Part shown: positions 12,000 through 23,514 of the stretch, in pieces
Position numbering within the stretch: the stretch's first letter is position 1
Layout: each line of letters begins with the position of its first letter
Source: Meghimatium bilineatum
Taxonomy: Eukaryota; Mollusca; Gastropoda; Stylommatophora; Philomycidae
Reading direction: 5' to 3'
NCBI GenBank assembly: GCA_034231615.1
Contig: CM067311.1
Location: 23,691,967-23,755,966, forward strand
DNA: 64,000 nucleotides
Notes under the pieces: model-generated
Seen by the model: only the letters and a program-made list of their open reading frames with translations
What the model was told of the DNA's origin: nothing
Databases searched by the model: none
Translations under genes and position numbers: made by a program

Positions 12000-12149
12000 T
12001 TTGATAGGCATCTTGTGGCTTTCTTATTGATTTTATCCGTTGATGTTTATGATAGTACGTGATCGATATATCTATATGGTCATCGGTAACGCCATCATTG
12101 ATTAGCTGATGTGCGTATTATTTGCTGGTATCCCACAGTGACAAGGTAC

Positions 12150-12535
12150 ACCTCAAAGAATGCTGCGCAAGATAGAAAAGTGTATGATCAGAACTGAATG
12201 GGTCACTCTTCTCGACAATGCGCAGAGCATTACATGGATTTACTGTCCTGGTCATGCTGGGGTCAGGGGAAACGAAAGATCCGATGTGTTGGTTGGTAAG
12301 GCGTTGATGAACGGCATCGAGATAAGAAGAAACAGGATTGAATTTATTAGAGCAGTCATGGATACCCTAAGAGAAGATGAGGAGGAAGTCGAACGTTACA
12401 ATGTACATATTCAGAGAATGATAGAAATGGGAGTGACTAGAGTCGATGGGAGGAAGTGCTCCCTCTCCGGAAAGATCAGAAGAACGCGTAATCAGCAACT
12501 GACTGGGACACTGGGACAAAATAATTTTTGAAGAC
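12150..12535 (+). mobile_element. LINE RNase H C-terminal fragment
   Basis: The 123-codon frame at 12160-12531 contains 'WIYCPGHAGVRGNERSDVL', the final RNase H catalytic block with its His and Asp. A Lys/Glu-rich segment follows with no Cys-rich end. It is 5'-truncated and sits head-to-head with the minus-strand LINE at 11350-12141. Confidence 0.85.
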
Positions 12536-12639
12536 ATTTATTTTCAAATGAATTTCATGTCGTCTCCAGTTCTATCTTTATTTACCAGCTTTATCTATCA
12601 CATGTTAATATAGATATTACATTGGAATTTGCGAGTATA

Positions 12640-13480
12640 TGTCTATCTATTGTCTTGTCTGCTTTTGCTGCAAGGCATCGCAGGATTGAATAACGATTGG
12701 TTTTCGTGCTGTGCCACTTGATATGTAGTAATAGTGTGACGTCCCTGAATGATGGTACCTTCTTTAATCCCCATTCTTCTTGGTCTTCCTCTGTATCTTG
12801 CTGTTTCCATTTTCATTTGTATGCTCTTGCCGCTGGCCAATATGGGTTCATTCTAATTAAGTGGCCGAACCATTACAGTCTCTATTTTTCAACAGAATTG
12901 ACCACATATGTTGTTCTAACAGTACTTGCAATTTCTTCATTCCTCATATGATTTCTTCTTGTTCTGTTTGCTGTTTTTCTCAGACATCTCATTTCACATG
13001 TAACAAGTTTTATCTTTTGTTCTTTTCTTCTTCTTCTGCGTTCGTTCTCAAACTCCTGCAGATTAGCAGGATGTAGTCCGGAGAACGAAATGCGTTGTGT
13101 CATGGTTTACAGCACTGCTGCGATATCTGCATCTTTCGAATTGACACATCCGACTTCAGCATGGCGTTGGGTCACTGACCCTATATGGGATGGGACAACC
13201 AACTCCATTCCATTACCTCTTTAGTCGCCTCTTACGAAATGCGTGGAAGGTAAACAGTGTTGCTATTCTTTGCTCCCCTTTCGGGCCCTGGCAACACACG
13301 GGCGTCTTGTTCTTTTGCTAGTGTCCATGTCTGACATTGATAACACAATGTTAGTACGACGATTGAATTTATGATTTTCCTTTTGGTTTTCATCAGATAA
13401 GATTTGTTTAAAATTGTTTAAATTGATTTGTTTAACGTTCATAGCTTACGTAGTTGGCTTTTTTAATACTTGTCTCGAGC
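12640..13480 (-). mobile_element. LINE RT C-terminal region, interrupted by SINE-X
   Basis: Homologous to 56150-57060 and to part of 45590-46930. On the minus strand, about 13355-13320 reads 'VVLTLCYQCQTW', the conserved segment after the RT. It is broken by stops and by the SINE at 13027-13306. Confidence 0.78.
13027..13306 (-). mobile_element. SINE-X, near-complete copy with 10-bp TSD
   Basis: Flanked by 'ttgttctttt' at 13017-13026 and 13307-13316. On the minus strand it runs from 'cgcccgtgtgttgcc' and 'cccgaaaggggagcaaag', through 'ccatcccatatagggtcag' and 'catgctgaagtcggatgtg', to 'ctaatctgcaggagtttgag' and a GAA tail. No clear A/B box head was found, so its promoter type is open. Confidence 0.9.
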
Positions 13481-13484
13481 TCTC

Positions 13485-14230
13485 TGTCTATTCTTCCGTT
13501 GTCTGTAAAAATGCTCACAGGATATTAAAACTCCAGCACTTGATTCAGTAAATGATCATTTTTGAACAGTCGTAGTATGGTAGACTTACTTATTGTATTT
13601 CCAGACGTTTCTTATGTGATTAAGTACATTGGTTGCCAACACAGATTAGAAAAGACAGAAAAACGGACATACTGACGTGAATAAATACCACCATACACAT
13701 AATTACATGAAAATATCTAGACAGACATGCAAACATACAGCGGATATAGATATAAGTGACATACAAAAAGACAGAATGACTGACTTACAGACAGACATAT
13801 AATTTAAATTTAATAAAACAAGCCCTCATTTTTCATGTTCAAGAAACAAAAATGTGTTTTATCAACAACAAATCAATGAAAGTACGTGGCAGGATTAGGA
13901 AAAAAAGAACAACAAAATATAATTTGAAAGACAGCAAATAAACCATATGTTCATTATATACAAGCAATGCTGGGTTGTAAACACTACAAACACTTAAAAT
14001 CTCATTATTTTGTTTGAGAATAGTATGTGTAGATAAGCTATTGCAACAAAATCATCAACACTGCACTATACTGCTTAGTTTTCATCGAGACATTAGGTAT
14101 TAGAGTACACTAACAATGCTTAGTTTCCATTGAAATATTAGGTCGTAGAGTACATTAATAATGTTTAGTTTTTCATTGAAATATTAGATGGTAGAGTACG
14201 TTAATAGTGTTTAGCTTCTTATATAAGATA
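13485..14230. other. AT-rich spacer
   Basis: No coding or RNA feature supported. Around 14080-14215 there are three loose copies of a ~60-bp sequence containing 'attagg' and 'gtagagtac', an eroded tandem repeat. Confidence 0.55.
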
Positions 14231-14374
14231 GAAAAGGGGGGGGGGGCAGCGCCTCTTACTTGGCTCATCACGAAACTATCGACACAGTCATACAGACTCT
14301 CAGAGCTTGATTCACAAGTTGGAAAAGTAAGTGATAAGTAATACGTTGGTCTCTTCTCAACACCGCCCGTTCAT

Positions 14375-14545
14375 GTATCACATGTAAATACTGCCCAGGT
14401 CATGTGGGAGTCAGAGGCAATGACAGGGCGGATACATTGGTGAGGTTACAGTAGATGTGGCAATGATGGGAAAAGGCAGTGTTGAGTTAATTCTGAAGGA
14501 GACAATGTACATATTAAGAAATGATAGAAATCGAAGCGACATGGG
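14375..14545 (+). mobile_element. RNase H LINE remnant
   Basis: One frame reads 'YCPGHVGVRGNDRADTLV' and then stops. This is the last catalytic block of the same RNase H family as 12160-12531. It is too decayed for a functional call. Confidence 0.65.
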
Positions 14546-14584
14546 CAAAGTGTAACTATCTGAAATACCTACAACCAATAATTG

Positions 14585-14697
<113 letters not shown>

Positions 14698-14699
14698 AG

Positions 14700-15590
14700 A
14701 TATGTGGATCTCAGCTTGTGCTATATAGCATTGAACTAGGGGATACATCACTTTGCTGTGGGGTAGGTCATGAAGAAAATACGGAAATATGGGGGTACAT
14801 AAAAGTAACTAATTGGACAATATGTGGAAATACAACGAGTATTATAAGAAAGCTGACCAGTTTCTGTTTTAGACCTCTGGGAAGGCAATGAAAAAAAATG
14901 AGTCTCAAAACAGGGCTAAGAGAGAAATAAAATCACTTGCTTAGATGGCTTACTCATGATGAACTGTTGATCTGAGCACTTATGATCTTTTTTCCAGTTC
15001 AGTGATGATGGCTCAATGCCGTGTATAAGGAGTGGGTTTAAGGGGGTCACATCCCGTCAGTAGGAAAATAGAACATTATATTTATTAATAAAGAAACGAA
15101 TAAATCAGAGAGTAAAACACCCACAACCTCCAAAGCTGTTTACCAAAATAAGGTCATTCAGAAACTACTAAAAAATTAAGTATTACACTTTTTTAAGTGA
15201 AAAACACGCCCTTATTAAATCTATTTACGGCCCTGGTCTGGCTTCTAAACACACCCTTACCAAAATCTGTTTACGGTCCTGGTCTGGCTTCTAATCAAGA
15301 TTCAGGAAGGATATGGTTGAAGAAAATATAAAACTGTTTTTTCCGCACATTTGAAGGAAATCTTATGATGGAACAAATCTTGTGATCGGCTGCATAGTCT
15401 TGTGATCGGCTTAATATATCACCCTATCACCCTAGTCATGACTTTGACGTGACCTTCGACAGTACTTATAAGACTAACTTACATACTTAATTAGTATTTC
15501 ATTCGCTACGTTTTTGATTATTGTCATATTTTTGGTTGGTCACTATTTTTATACTTGGAGTCGACGACTATTTTTGGCATCCGACTCCAA
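14700..15590. other. Spacer with a short direct repeat
   Basis: 15215-15292 has two copies of a ~50-bp sequence with 'tttacggccctggtctggct' (truncated here). Otherwise nothing is recognised. Confidence 0.5.
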
Positions 15591-15599
15591 GTACATAAA

Positions 15600-15920
15600 T
15601 AGTCCCACTACGATGTATCCCTTGTTTGCCTTGCGGCGTCAGGGGTAGAAGAGTTCTCTGGAGATGGCCTTCCTGTGTGCTGTTTGTAAGCTTGTTCTGT
15701 GGCTTGTTTGATTTTTGTGATCCATCGTTTATATAGTATGCCTATGGCTTTATAGCCGTTATTATCTATGTGTCATTGCCATTTGTGGCATGCTATCTGT
15801 TGGTAATCTGAAAGCGTGTGAAAACCACTTGATCTGTTGTCTTTTGATGTGTTCCAATACTGGTATTGTTTTGGTTATCTGTCTGATGTTATCGTATCTA
15901 ATTTTATCTCTTAACGATAA
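15600..15920 (-). mobile_element. LINE RT C-terminal fragment
   Basis: Minus-strand homolog of 50800-51178 and 354-595 ('RDRIRNDNIRHITKTIP' region through the GRP-rich end). It lacks the adjacent GATA array that follows the other two copies. Frames are broken. Confidence 0.78.
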
Positions 15921-15924
15921 TAAT

Positions 15925-16440
15925 ACAAAACAAGTAACGAATGAAGGCCCAATAAATTATATGCAGAGGTCTTCCTTATGCAGACGATCATGCTCTACCT
16001 ATGGTCTTAATCATCTAAATTAACAAACAACTATATCAGTATATCCATAGATTTCTAGACTTACAAGCTATCACACTTCCTCAAGGAAACAGTGTAAACC
16101 GTTGCTCTAGACTGTACAGGCCTTCTAGCTGAAATAATTTGGATTCCGTTCATGAGTATTGTTGGATTGTTAATTTGTCGCATATTTATTTACTTGAAGT
16201 CGCATACCAAATAATTCAAGGCCAAACAATAGATTTTACGCAAATTGGAAACTAGATCGTGTTTACGTTTTAGTTGACAGGTCTCTTATATACCAACGGT
16301 CGCGTTGTAGAAACATTATCCGGATGTGCGGGGGTTGGGTTGCTACATGTCTTTTTAGCTAAATTTCTAGGACTAAAAGTAATGTTATCAACCCCAACGG
16401 GGAGAGGGGGGTGTTTCTGAAATCCCCCCCCCCCCCCAAA
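15925..16440. other. 3' flank of the host gene
   Basis: No feature recognised except a C homopolymer at about 16425-16437, a few bases beyond the gene's candidate poly(A) signal. Confidence 0.5.
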
Positions 16441-16447
16441 ACAATTT

Positions 16448-16453
16448 TTTATT
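16448..16453 (-). terminator. Candidate poly(A) signal AATAAA
   Basis: AATAAA on the minus strand, 186 nt after the stop codon at 16640-16642. It is correctly placed for the end of a terminal exon. Such hexamers are frequent in AT-rich DNA, so the placement is the main support. Confidence 0.5.
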
Positions 16454-16639
16454 TACAAAATCATCTAATCATCTACAGACTTGGAAACTCCTAACAATGT
16501 TCATTTATAACCAAATGTGTTTATGACGATGCAAATCCCTAACAAATTGTCTAGAATGCAATGGACTATCACAGTATTGTAGCACATAATACGTTCGTTG
16601 ATATCATGTTATATATTGTTTTACACTGAGTTATTTGAT

Positions 16640-17940
16640 TTATATGAATCTGATATTCGGTACTGTAGATTCCGTATGAAGCAGAGATGTCGCGTTTTCG
16701 TCTGAAAATAAATTCAAAAGAGCGAATGGACTTTTCATTGAGGTATTGTCGGTGTCATCCTCAAAGTTTGAGGACATGGACAAATCTATACTCGATAATT
16801 GAAGTGGTGATACCAAAGAATGGACGGAACTGATCCTTGACCAAGCTGGAGAAATGTCACAGTACGAGAGATCTGAAGATGCGGGGCTCGGCCTTTCTTG
16901 TAGAGAGTTTTCTGAGTCTGTGTATGAGTTGTGTCGAATTGTATTTCTTTGATTATTGTGTTCCGTGAGTATTGAAAGTTTAAACCGGGACATACAATCT
17001 ACATATGTATTGTTATTTTTAGATTGAATGTCTGTTCGTGGAAATATTAAATCTTGGTCTGATTGCTGTTCCTCTTTTCTGTCCATGGATTCTGTTTCAA
17101 AATTGTCCAAGTCAACAAATGACTCTAAATCTAAAGATGGCGTAAAGTAGCTGTTGCTGTTTGATGTTTCGGAGAGATTTGTGGCACACACTCTGTTTGC
17201 AACATTATCGTTGTTGTTATATTGTTGTAAGTCTTCTTGCTGGCCTTCGCTAAGCCACGTCATGACGTCAACTGTCTCCCTGTCTAATCTCCCGTGATCG
17301 TCATCCTCCATCATAATTTCCAGAGTGTCATCGGGAGATTGGACAGATTTAGAAAACCCATTTAGAGTTGTATCGATGAATAAAGGTGACATGACTATAT
17401 CCAATGTTTTATCGATTGTGCATTCGCCGTTATTTGAACGTTCTTTACTCGTAACCAAATTACTTGGACATATCCTGACAGTTTCTTGGTGGGGAGGATG
17501 GGCAGTCGAGTAGACAGCTTTGAAGACACTTTCAAATTTTAGACACGAGCACTGCCTCGTAGGTATCACATTGTTCGTAAACGCATCTTTAGCATCAAAA
17601 TTTGAAGATCTATAACAATTTAGGTCTGCTGTAGTTTTATCTACCAAACTGTTGGAGCTGATGGAGGACGATGGTGGTAGAGATATCGAGGACGAAGACC
17701 AACTATCATCACTGTTTGTGTTTTCTTGTGTTGGTCTTAGATCAAGTATTGCTAAAAACTGTTCTTTGTTGAATATCACCGCATCTGAAGCGTGGGATTG
17801 TTGACTGCTGCATGTGGAGGTTTTGTCGTTAGCGGAAGGGTATGATTGCTCCAGAGCAGAATCAATGAAATCTTGAAAGCTGTCCTCCATGGTGACTTCA
17901 CAGCATGGGTCAAGGCCATCTAAACCGAAGTTCAAGTCAT
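16640..17940 (-). CDS. Host gene, terminal exon: acidic Ser-rich protein of unknown family
   Basis: Terminal coding exon, spliced to 26813-27182. The acceptor is 'tttttatttacag' ending at 17941. Exon 2 begins with AT, which completes a codon opened by the last G of exon 1 (phase 1), giving '...DFLIDL-D-DLNFGLDG...'. The combined product is 556 aa, of which this exon supplies about 433. It is rich in Ser, Asp, Glu and Asn and low in basic residues. I see no zinc finger, bZIP, bHLH or homeodomain. Acidic-hydrophobic patches recur: 'DDLNFGLDGLD', 'DSFQDFIDSAL', 'DVMTWLSEG', 'LESFVDLDNFE', and 'SPFALLNLF' near the end, as in transactivation domains. A run of SP dipeptides ('SPASSDLSYCDISPAW') suggests phosphorylation. 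It carries no repeat or transposon signature, unlike everything around it. A nuclear regulator is only an inference. Confidence 0.75.
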
Positions 17941-18065
17941 CTGTAAATAAAAAGGTAAACTCTAGTTTTGAAACGATGTAAAAATAATTAAACATTACTC
18001 AAAATTGTAAAATAAGATAATTGTATGTAATATTTGTTCATAATTTTACATTTAAAAAATAAATT

Positions 18066-18470
18066 GTGTCTCTTTTCTTACGTTCATCTTCTTTCTTACT
18101 TATTTACCCGCTGTCTTACGGATTAGCACGGGGGTGTCTTATGCTTATAGAGCGTAGCATTACAGAAATTCCCCACTGTCGGGTTAACACGGCAGTGCCT
18201 CGGGCCAAGGGTGCAAACCCTTATATAAGATTTGCAGAGAAGACACTACTATGGTGGATGGTGTATTAAACCATCTTTTGCAGTTCTGCTTATTTCCAAG
18301 CGTTTTGACGTTGCCTTTCGCTTGGAATTAATCAACAGATCCGAGAAGGAGCTTGGGCAAGCAATCATGTGTCATAGAGACTATGTGACTCAACAATTCA
18401 ACTTGAAGTCTCATGGTCCAGTTGTAATTTTACACTGACATTGCTTTCTGAACGTCTGTAAAAACGGAAA
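18066..18470 (+). other. Possible old SINE or MITE, unclassified
   Basis: Ends 'cattgctttctgaacg', a 16-base match to the SINE-B 3' module at 26410 and 63640. The middle part is unique in the window. Two short open frames here have no homology that I recognise. Confidence 0.3.
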
Positions 18471-18479
18471 AAAGAAGCT

Positions 18480-18565
18480 ATCATCTAAAGTAAGGTGACA
18501 AATCACACCATCATCTAAACTAAGGTGACAAATCACACCATCATCTAAAGTAAGGTGACGAATCG
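18480..18565. repeat. 30-bp repeat, 3 copies
   Basis: Unit contains 'catctaaagtaaggtgac' and 'aaatcacacc'. Confidence 0.9.
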
Positions 18566-18579
18566 ATCATACTACAGTA

Positions 18580-18775
18580 CAGTAAACCAGAACTCGGGAG
18601 GCCAGTGATGTATTTAGAGTATAAAATAGTGTTATATTAACTCGGGGGATGGGGGGGACAGTGGTGTATTTGGAGTACAAAGTGGTGCTTTATTAACTCG
18701 TTCGATAGTGATGTATTTGGTACTTAACGGGCCAGAAAGACATGACTTGGCGGGCCACATTTTGCTCACCCCTGC
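18580..18775. mobile_element. Possible hAT-type non-autonomous remnant
   Basis: Ends 'ccacattttgctcacccctg', which read in reverse is the CAGGGGTGAGCAAAA... type of terminus common in hAT MITEs. Internally there are three loose copies of 'gtgatgtatttgg'. The left terminus is not identified. Confidence 0.45.
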
Positions 18776-18949
18776 CATAACCCTACATCACATAGAAAGA
18801 GATCCATTACTTAGAATTACTGGTGATTGAAATAAATAGACATATTGGAAAAGTTCAAGATTATTCTTTCTTATAGCTTTATACCCCCTTATGCCCTGCA
18901 GTTTAGGGTTCTCTTGTGATGATTCATATATGTTTGTTTTCGTTGACTC

Positions 18950-19200
18950 ATTTATTTCTGTAATCTATCGTTTGCAAGGTCTCCCCCTTGCTTTGTATCC
19001 ATCGTGTCTGTATAGTAATGCTTTTTGAGGGGCACTGATAGTTGTCTGGAAGCGTGCGAAAACCGCTTAATCTGATACACTTTAGAATTGTCATTGTGTT
19101 TGTTAGTCTTCTGGTGTTTTCGTTTCTGATTCTGTCTCTTATTGTTACTCTTATTTCTAACAAGTTCAAGATTTCTGGGGACATATATACAAATGGAAAA
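18950..19200 (-). mobile_element. LINE RT C-terminal fragment, decayed
   Basis: The minus frame includes 'RVTIRDRIRNENTRRLTNT', matching the conserved segment at 50870-50935. Stops and shifts elsewhere. Confidence 0.7.
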
Positions 19201-19371
19201 CAAAACATCCAGAACTGAACAAATGACCGTCTGTCAGAGTGCACAAATAAGATACAGATAGTGCTGGGGAATATATTGCAACCAACATTCTTTAAGGAGA
19301 AGACGCACAATCTGATAATAAAATTTGGATAGAGCAGCAAGTCTGATTTCAGTGCGTTGATAATCTATCGA

Positions 19372-19548
19372 ACCACCGCTAGATCTGCAGTTTAAGTGTG
19401 CCCTAAAACTGAACCCTTTAGTTAATGCCGTGTCACCGCTAGATCTGCAGTTTAAGTGCCCTAAAGCTGAACCCTTTAGTTAATGCCGTGTCACCGCTAG
19501 ATCTGCAGTTTAAGTGCCCTAATGCTGAACCATTTAGTTAATGCCGTG
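19372..19548. repeat. 57-60-bp repeat, 3 copies
   Basis: Unit starts 'caccgctagatctgcagttt' and includes 'tagttaatgccgtgt'. Confidence 0.92.
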
Positions 19549-20039
19549 TTGGTTGTACGCGGTTTAGTTTGAATATACTTTCTTCTAGACATATATTTTA
19601 TCCAGTTTAATATAGTTTCAGTATTGATTATAAATACGTACTTTTATACATATCTGCTCAAACGTAACAAGAAAAAAGGCCAAGGTCGCGAGAGTGACAC
19701 TCGGTTCAGTCATGCATTCAATACAAGCGGGCCAATGTCATATATTTATAGGCCTGTTGGTCACGGCAGCCATCAGATGAAAGTATCATGCAACCATATC
19801 TCTCAGATCAAACTTATTTTCATATTTAACACTCGTATGTCATCGTGTGCCTATCATTTGTAGTACAATCATATGACTCACTCGTGGACAGAGCTGTCAG
19901 AACACAGATGACGATAGGACAAGATGGAGGTTTATTGAGAACTATGCTCCGCCGGGAGAAGTGTAGATGGATACATAGGTAAACACACAGACACAGATAG
20001 ATCGATACAGTCATACGCATAACATATCGACAGACAGAT

Positions 20040-20248
20040 TCTTCTTCTTCTTCTTTCGTTCGCTAATAATGTCTATATCTGCAGTGTTGTTTCTTGTATA
20101 AATTGGACAGTGTTTTCCATTTCTTGTTTTGTACCATAAAATTTAACATTCATCGGTGTATCAGAAGGCCAGTATGTGCATCTTAATCTGTCATAGTTTG
20201 CACATTCTTGAAGGATATTTTCTGAAGTCTGGTTGACTTGTCCACAAT
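20040..20248 (-). mobile_element. RNase H LINE 3' end, 209-bp insertion with TSD
   Basis: Flanked by 'gacagacagat' at 20029-20039 and 20249-20259. On the minus strand it reads 'CHCGQVNQTSENILQECAN' and ends in a GAA tail, the Cys-rich C-terminus of the family intact at 44230-45085. Severe 5' truncation. Confidence 0.88.
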
Positions 20249-20327
20249 GACAGACAGATATATGTGTGTAGATAGTCAGACAGATATAGACAGACAGACA
20301 GATATAGTCAGACAGGCAGACAGATAT

Positions 20328-20373
<46 letters not shown>

Positions 20374-20400
20374 TAGATAGATTAGATAGTATATATGTAG
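20328..20400. repeat. (GATA)n microsatellite
   Basis: About 12 GATA units grading into 'gattagatagatt'. It lies just downstream of the 20040-20248 insertion's TSD and upstream of the 30-bp array. Confidence 0.9.
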
Positions 20401-20409
20401 GTAGGCAGG

Positions 20410-20995
20410 CTGTTAGAGGTATATATGCAGGCAAGTAGAGGTATATATGTAGGTAGGCAGGCAAGTAGAGGTATATATGTAGGTAGGCAGGCAAGTAGAG
20501 GTATATATGTAGGTAGGCAGGCAAGTAGAGGTATATATGTAGGTAGGCAGGCAAGTAGAGGTATATATGTAGGTAGGCAGGCAAGTAGAGGTATATATGT
20601 AGGTAGGCAGGCAAGTAGAGGTATATATGTAGGTAGGCAGGCAAGTAGAGGTATATATGTAGGTAGGCAGGCAAGTAGAGGTATATATGTAGGTAGGCAG
20701 GCAAGTAGAGGTATATATGTAGGTAGGCAGGCAAGTAGAGGTATATATGTAGGTAGGCAGGCAAGTAGAGGTATATATGTAGGTAGGCAGGCAAGTAGAG
20801 GTATATATGTAGGTAGGCAGGCAAGTAGAGGTATATATGTAGGTAGGCAGGCAAGTAGAGGTATATATGTAGGTAGGCAGGCAAGTAGAGGTATATATGT
20901 AGGTAGGCAGGCAAGTAGAGGTATATATGTAGGTAGGCAGGCAAGTAGAGGTATATATGTAGGTAGGCAGGCAAGTAGAGGTATATATGCAGGTA
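20410..20995. repeat. 30-bp minisatellite, about 19 nearly identical copies
   Basis: Unit 'gcaagtagaggtatatatgt' plus 'aggtaggcag'. Most copies are identical. The GTAGGTAG and TATA content suggests origin from the adjacent tetranucleotide tract. It is open in both directions because 30 is a multiple of three; the apparent 200-270-aa proteins are artefacts. Confidence 0.97.
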
Positions 20996-21115
20996 GACGG
21001 ATGTTGATTGAGAATTTAATGCATTAAATGCCTGATTGTGGGCGTCTTTGATGACAGAGACGCAAAAAGGCGACAAAAGGTCATGCATCCGCGACCATAG
21101 TTAGCTCTCAGCGTA

Positions 21116-21420
21116 GTGACCAGGACAGGAACCAGTTCTCTTGTACGGTTGGCCGACCATACTACCAATATGGTTACAGAAACAAAAGCTGAATGTGTTA
21201 GTTTTCACGGAAAGCTGAACTTTGTTGGTCATATAAAGAGATATAAAAGCATGGAAAGACTAATAGCAGAAGGCAGAGTAAACGGCAGCAGGGGAAGAGG
21301 CCGCCCAAGACGACGATGGATAAATGATATATCTGACTGTTTAAACATGCCCCTGGTGGAGACAAGTCAATTCGCCCAAGATCGCGAGGTGTTCAGGAGG
21401 TTCATAAAGAAGACTACGTT
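21116..21420 (+). mobile_element. LINE RT C-terminal fragment
   Basis: Reads 'KLNFVGHIKRYKSMERLIA' and 'GRVNGSRGRGRPRRRWIND' (partial motif), the GHI...GRxRGRPRxxW signature that follows RT in many non-LTR elements. A SINE-like 3' module follows directly. Confidence 0.82.
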
Positions 21421-21545
21421 CTGGAAAGAATCATTTCCGTTCTCTGGACTACATCCTGCTATGAAATCGAATACGACCCACTGTCCTGAGAGTGAGACAG
21501 GTGGGAATTCAGGCGGAAGTTCAAGAATGAACACAAACAACAAAA
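21420..21545 (+). mobile_element. SINE 3' module fragment
   Basis: 'tccgttctctggactacatc' followed by 'ctatgaaatcgaatacgacc', as in the 26.5-, 40.2- and 43.7-kb copies. No head is present. Confidence 0.6.
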
Positions 21546-22139
21546 AATTGCCGTTATTATTTTCAGTTAAAAATATAAAAGTACGTTTGAAAATAATACA
21601 TTTTTAAAAAGTCAAACGAAATAATGGCTATTGTTCCAAATATAAATTATTTGTTATAACCTCGGTTTCTTTGACTATATTCATATTGAGATCTTGTGCT
21701 AGCGCAAACAGCGAACCATCGACTGAAGAGTGATTACTCCTCGGGGCGATCCATATCTCCGAGTGATAAACACTAAATGATGATGATTTGAAGTTGATCT
21801 GACCTTTTCAAAACTATTCAAACCAGATTGTCTTTCCATGTATTGATCCGGTTTTCGGTTGAAGAGAGTAGACTCGGCAACTATTACATGGAGATTACTG
21901 TCTGCATTGACGTGACATCCAGGTCACTAAGACATTTTTGTGATAGCGTATGTAAATGGAGGGGGGGGGGGTTGAGAGGTTGGACTGGATAAAGTAGGTG
22001 GGGGTTCAAACATGTTGTCAGCATTTACGTGATGTGACTTTCGAAAATAGAAAATCTACGAGCAGAATCAAAAACACACCTTTTACTTTATGTTGTCTAT
22101 TATTCCCGTGCATTTTGCTGGACGGCGTTGGCAGGTTAT

Positions 22140-22450
22140 ACATAGTGACGTGGTGCTATCATTTGTGATATCTCTGTGTGATTGTACAGTATTTTCTGTG
22201 ATGTCTCTGTGATTGTACAGTATTTTCTGTGATGTCTCTGTGTGATTGTACAGTATTTTCTGTGATGTCTCTGTGTGATTGTACAGTATTTTCTGTGATG
22301 TCTCTGTGATTGTACAGTATTTTCTGTGATGTCTCTGTGTGTTGTACGGTATTTTCTGTGATGTCTCTGTGTGATTGTACGTGTCGCTAGAATATGTGAT
22401 GTGTCCGTGTGACGTGATGCTATCATCTGTGATGTCTCTGTGTGATCAGT
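22140..22450. repeat. 31-33-bp minisatellite, about 9 copies
   Basis: Unit 'gtgatgtctctgtgtgattg' plus 'tacagtattttct'. Edge copies are diverged. Confidence 0.92.
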
Positions 22451-22654
22451 ATTCATCAAATGATGTGTAGGTTTTTGTAAAATCAATAACTAGTGCAGTA
22501 TTTATCCTTGCTAATGTCTATCTATTTTACCCGTCCATTTCTTTTTCTATTTGTACTTGTCCACGGTTCCTCTAGGAAGACTCCACAGACCCCCACGGTT
22601 CCACGGACCACCATTTAATAATAGCTATTCCATGGGATACAAACATTACACGTA

Positions 22655-23296
22655 CACATAAACTCATAACTCATCAGTGGGTCGTAGACTACCACACATA
22701 AACACATAACTCATCAGTGGGCCGTAGACTACTACACATAAACACATAACTCATTAGTGGGTCGTAGACTACCACACATAAACACATAACTCATCAGTGG
22801 GCCGTAGACTACCACACATAAACACATAACTCATCAGTGGGCCGTAGACTACTACACATAAACACATAACTCATTAGTGGGTCGTAGACTACCACACATA
22901 AACACATAACTCATCAGTGGGCCGTAGACTACCACACATAAACACATAACTCATCAGTGGGCCGTAGACTACCACACATAAACACATAACTCATCAGTGG
23001 GCCGTAGACTACCACACATAAACACATAACTCATCAGTGGGCCGTAGACTACCACACATAAACACATAACTCATCAGTGGGCCGTAGACTACCACACATA
23101 AACACATAACTCATCAGTGGGTCGTAGACTACCACACATAAACTTATAACTCATCAGTGGGTCGTAGACTACTACACATAAACACATAACTCATCAGTGG
23201 GTCGTAGACTACCACACATAAACTCATAACTCATCAGTGGGTCGTAGACTACCACACATAAACTCATAACTCATCAGTGGGTCGTAGACTACTACA
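22655..23296. repeat. 40-bp minisatellite, 16 copies
   Basis: Unit 'aacacataactcatcagtgg' plus 'gtcgtagactaccacacata'. Variants (gtc/gcc, cac/ctc) are distributed in a patchy way. Confidence 0.97.
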
Positions 23297-23514
23297 ATGG
23301 ATGCGTCAACGCATAGACCTCCAGCGATTTATGTCTTCAGCGATGCGGATGAGTGTGGAAATACCTTGGCATGTGCGCTGATTGTAGTATTTATGTGGGT
23401 GCCAAGTTTAACTGGCGGCGCCCAACTCCTCTCCAATCTATGTTAATGTCTCGTACAAACGACACAAAACCATCAGTAATGTAGATTTCCTCTGTTTATT
23501 CTATTGGTTGTTAG

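Larger units (their letters stand above)
11350..12141 (-). mobile_element. RNase H LINE copy split by two later insertions
   Basis: Minus-strand pieces 11350-11487, 11703-11714 and 12008-12141 line up with consecutive parts of the intact copy at 44460-44700. They cover the Cys-rich C-terminus ('NSKLAAQPCVPF') and the preceding 'NKPDQIADLCLKSRL' stretch. SINE-like insertions at 11488-11693 and 11715-11999, each bounded by its own TSD, separate the pieces. The host copy is therefore older than both. Confidence 0.8.

Noticed and set aside
20276-21088. Frames of 200 and 270 codons on opposite strands
   Set aside because: A 30-bp repeat is a multiple of three, so frames stay open without selection. 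The translations are pure decapeptide repeats.
22655-23296. Possible CRISPR-like array
   Set aside because: The 40-bp units are head-to-tail with no variable spacers, and this is an animal genome. The same holds for the 23-, 25-, 26-, 43- and 47-bp arrays.
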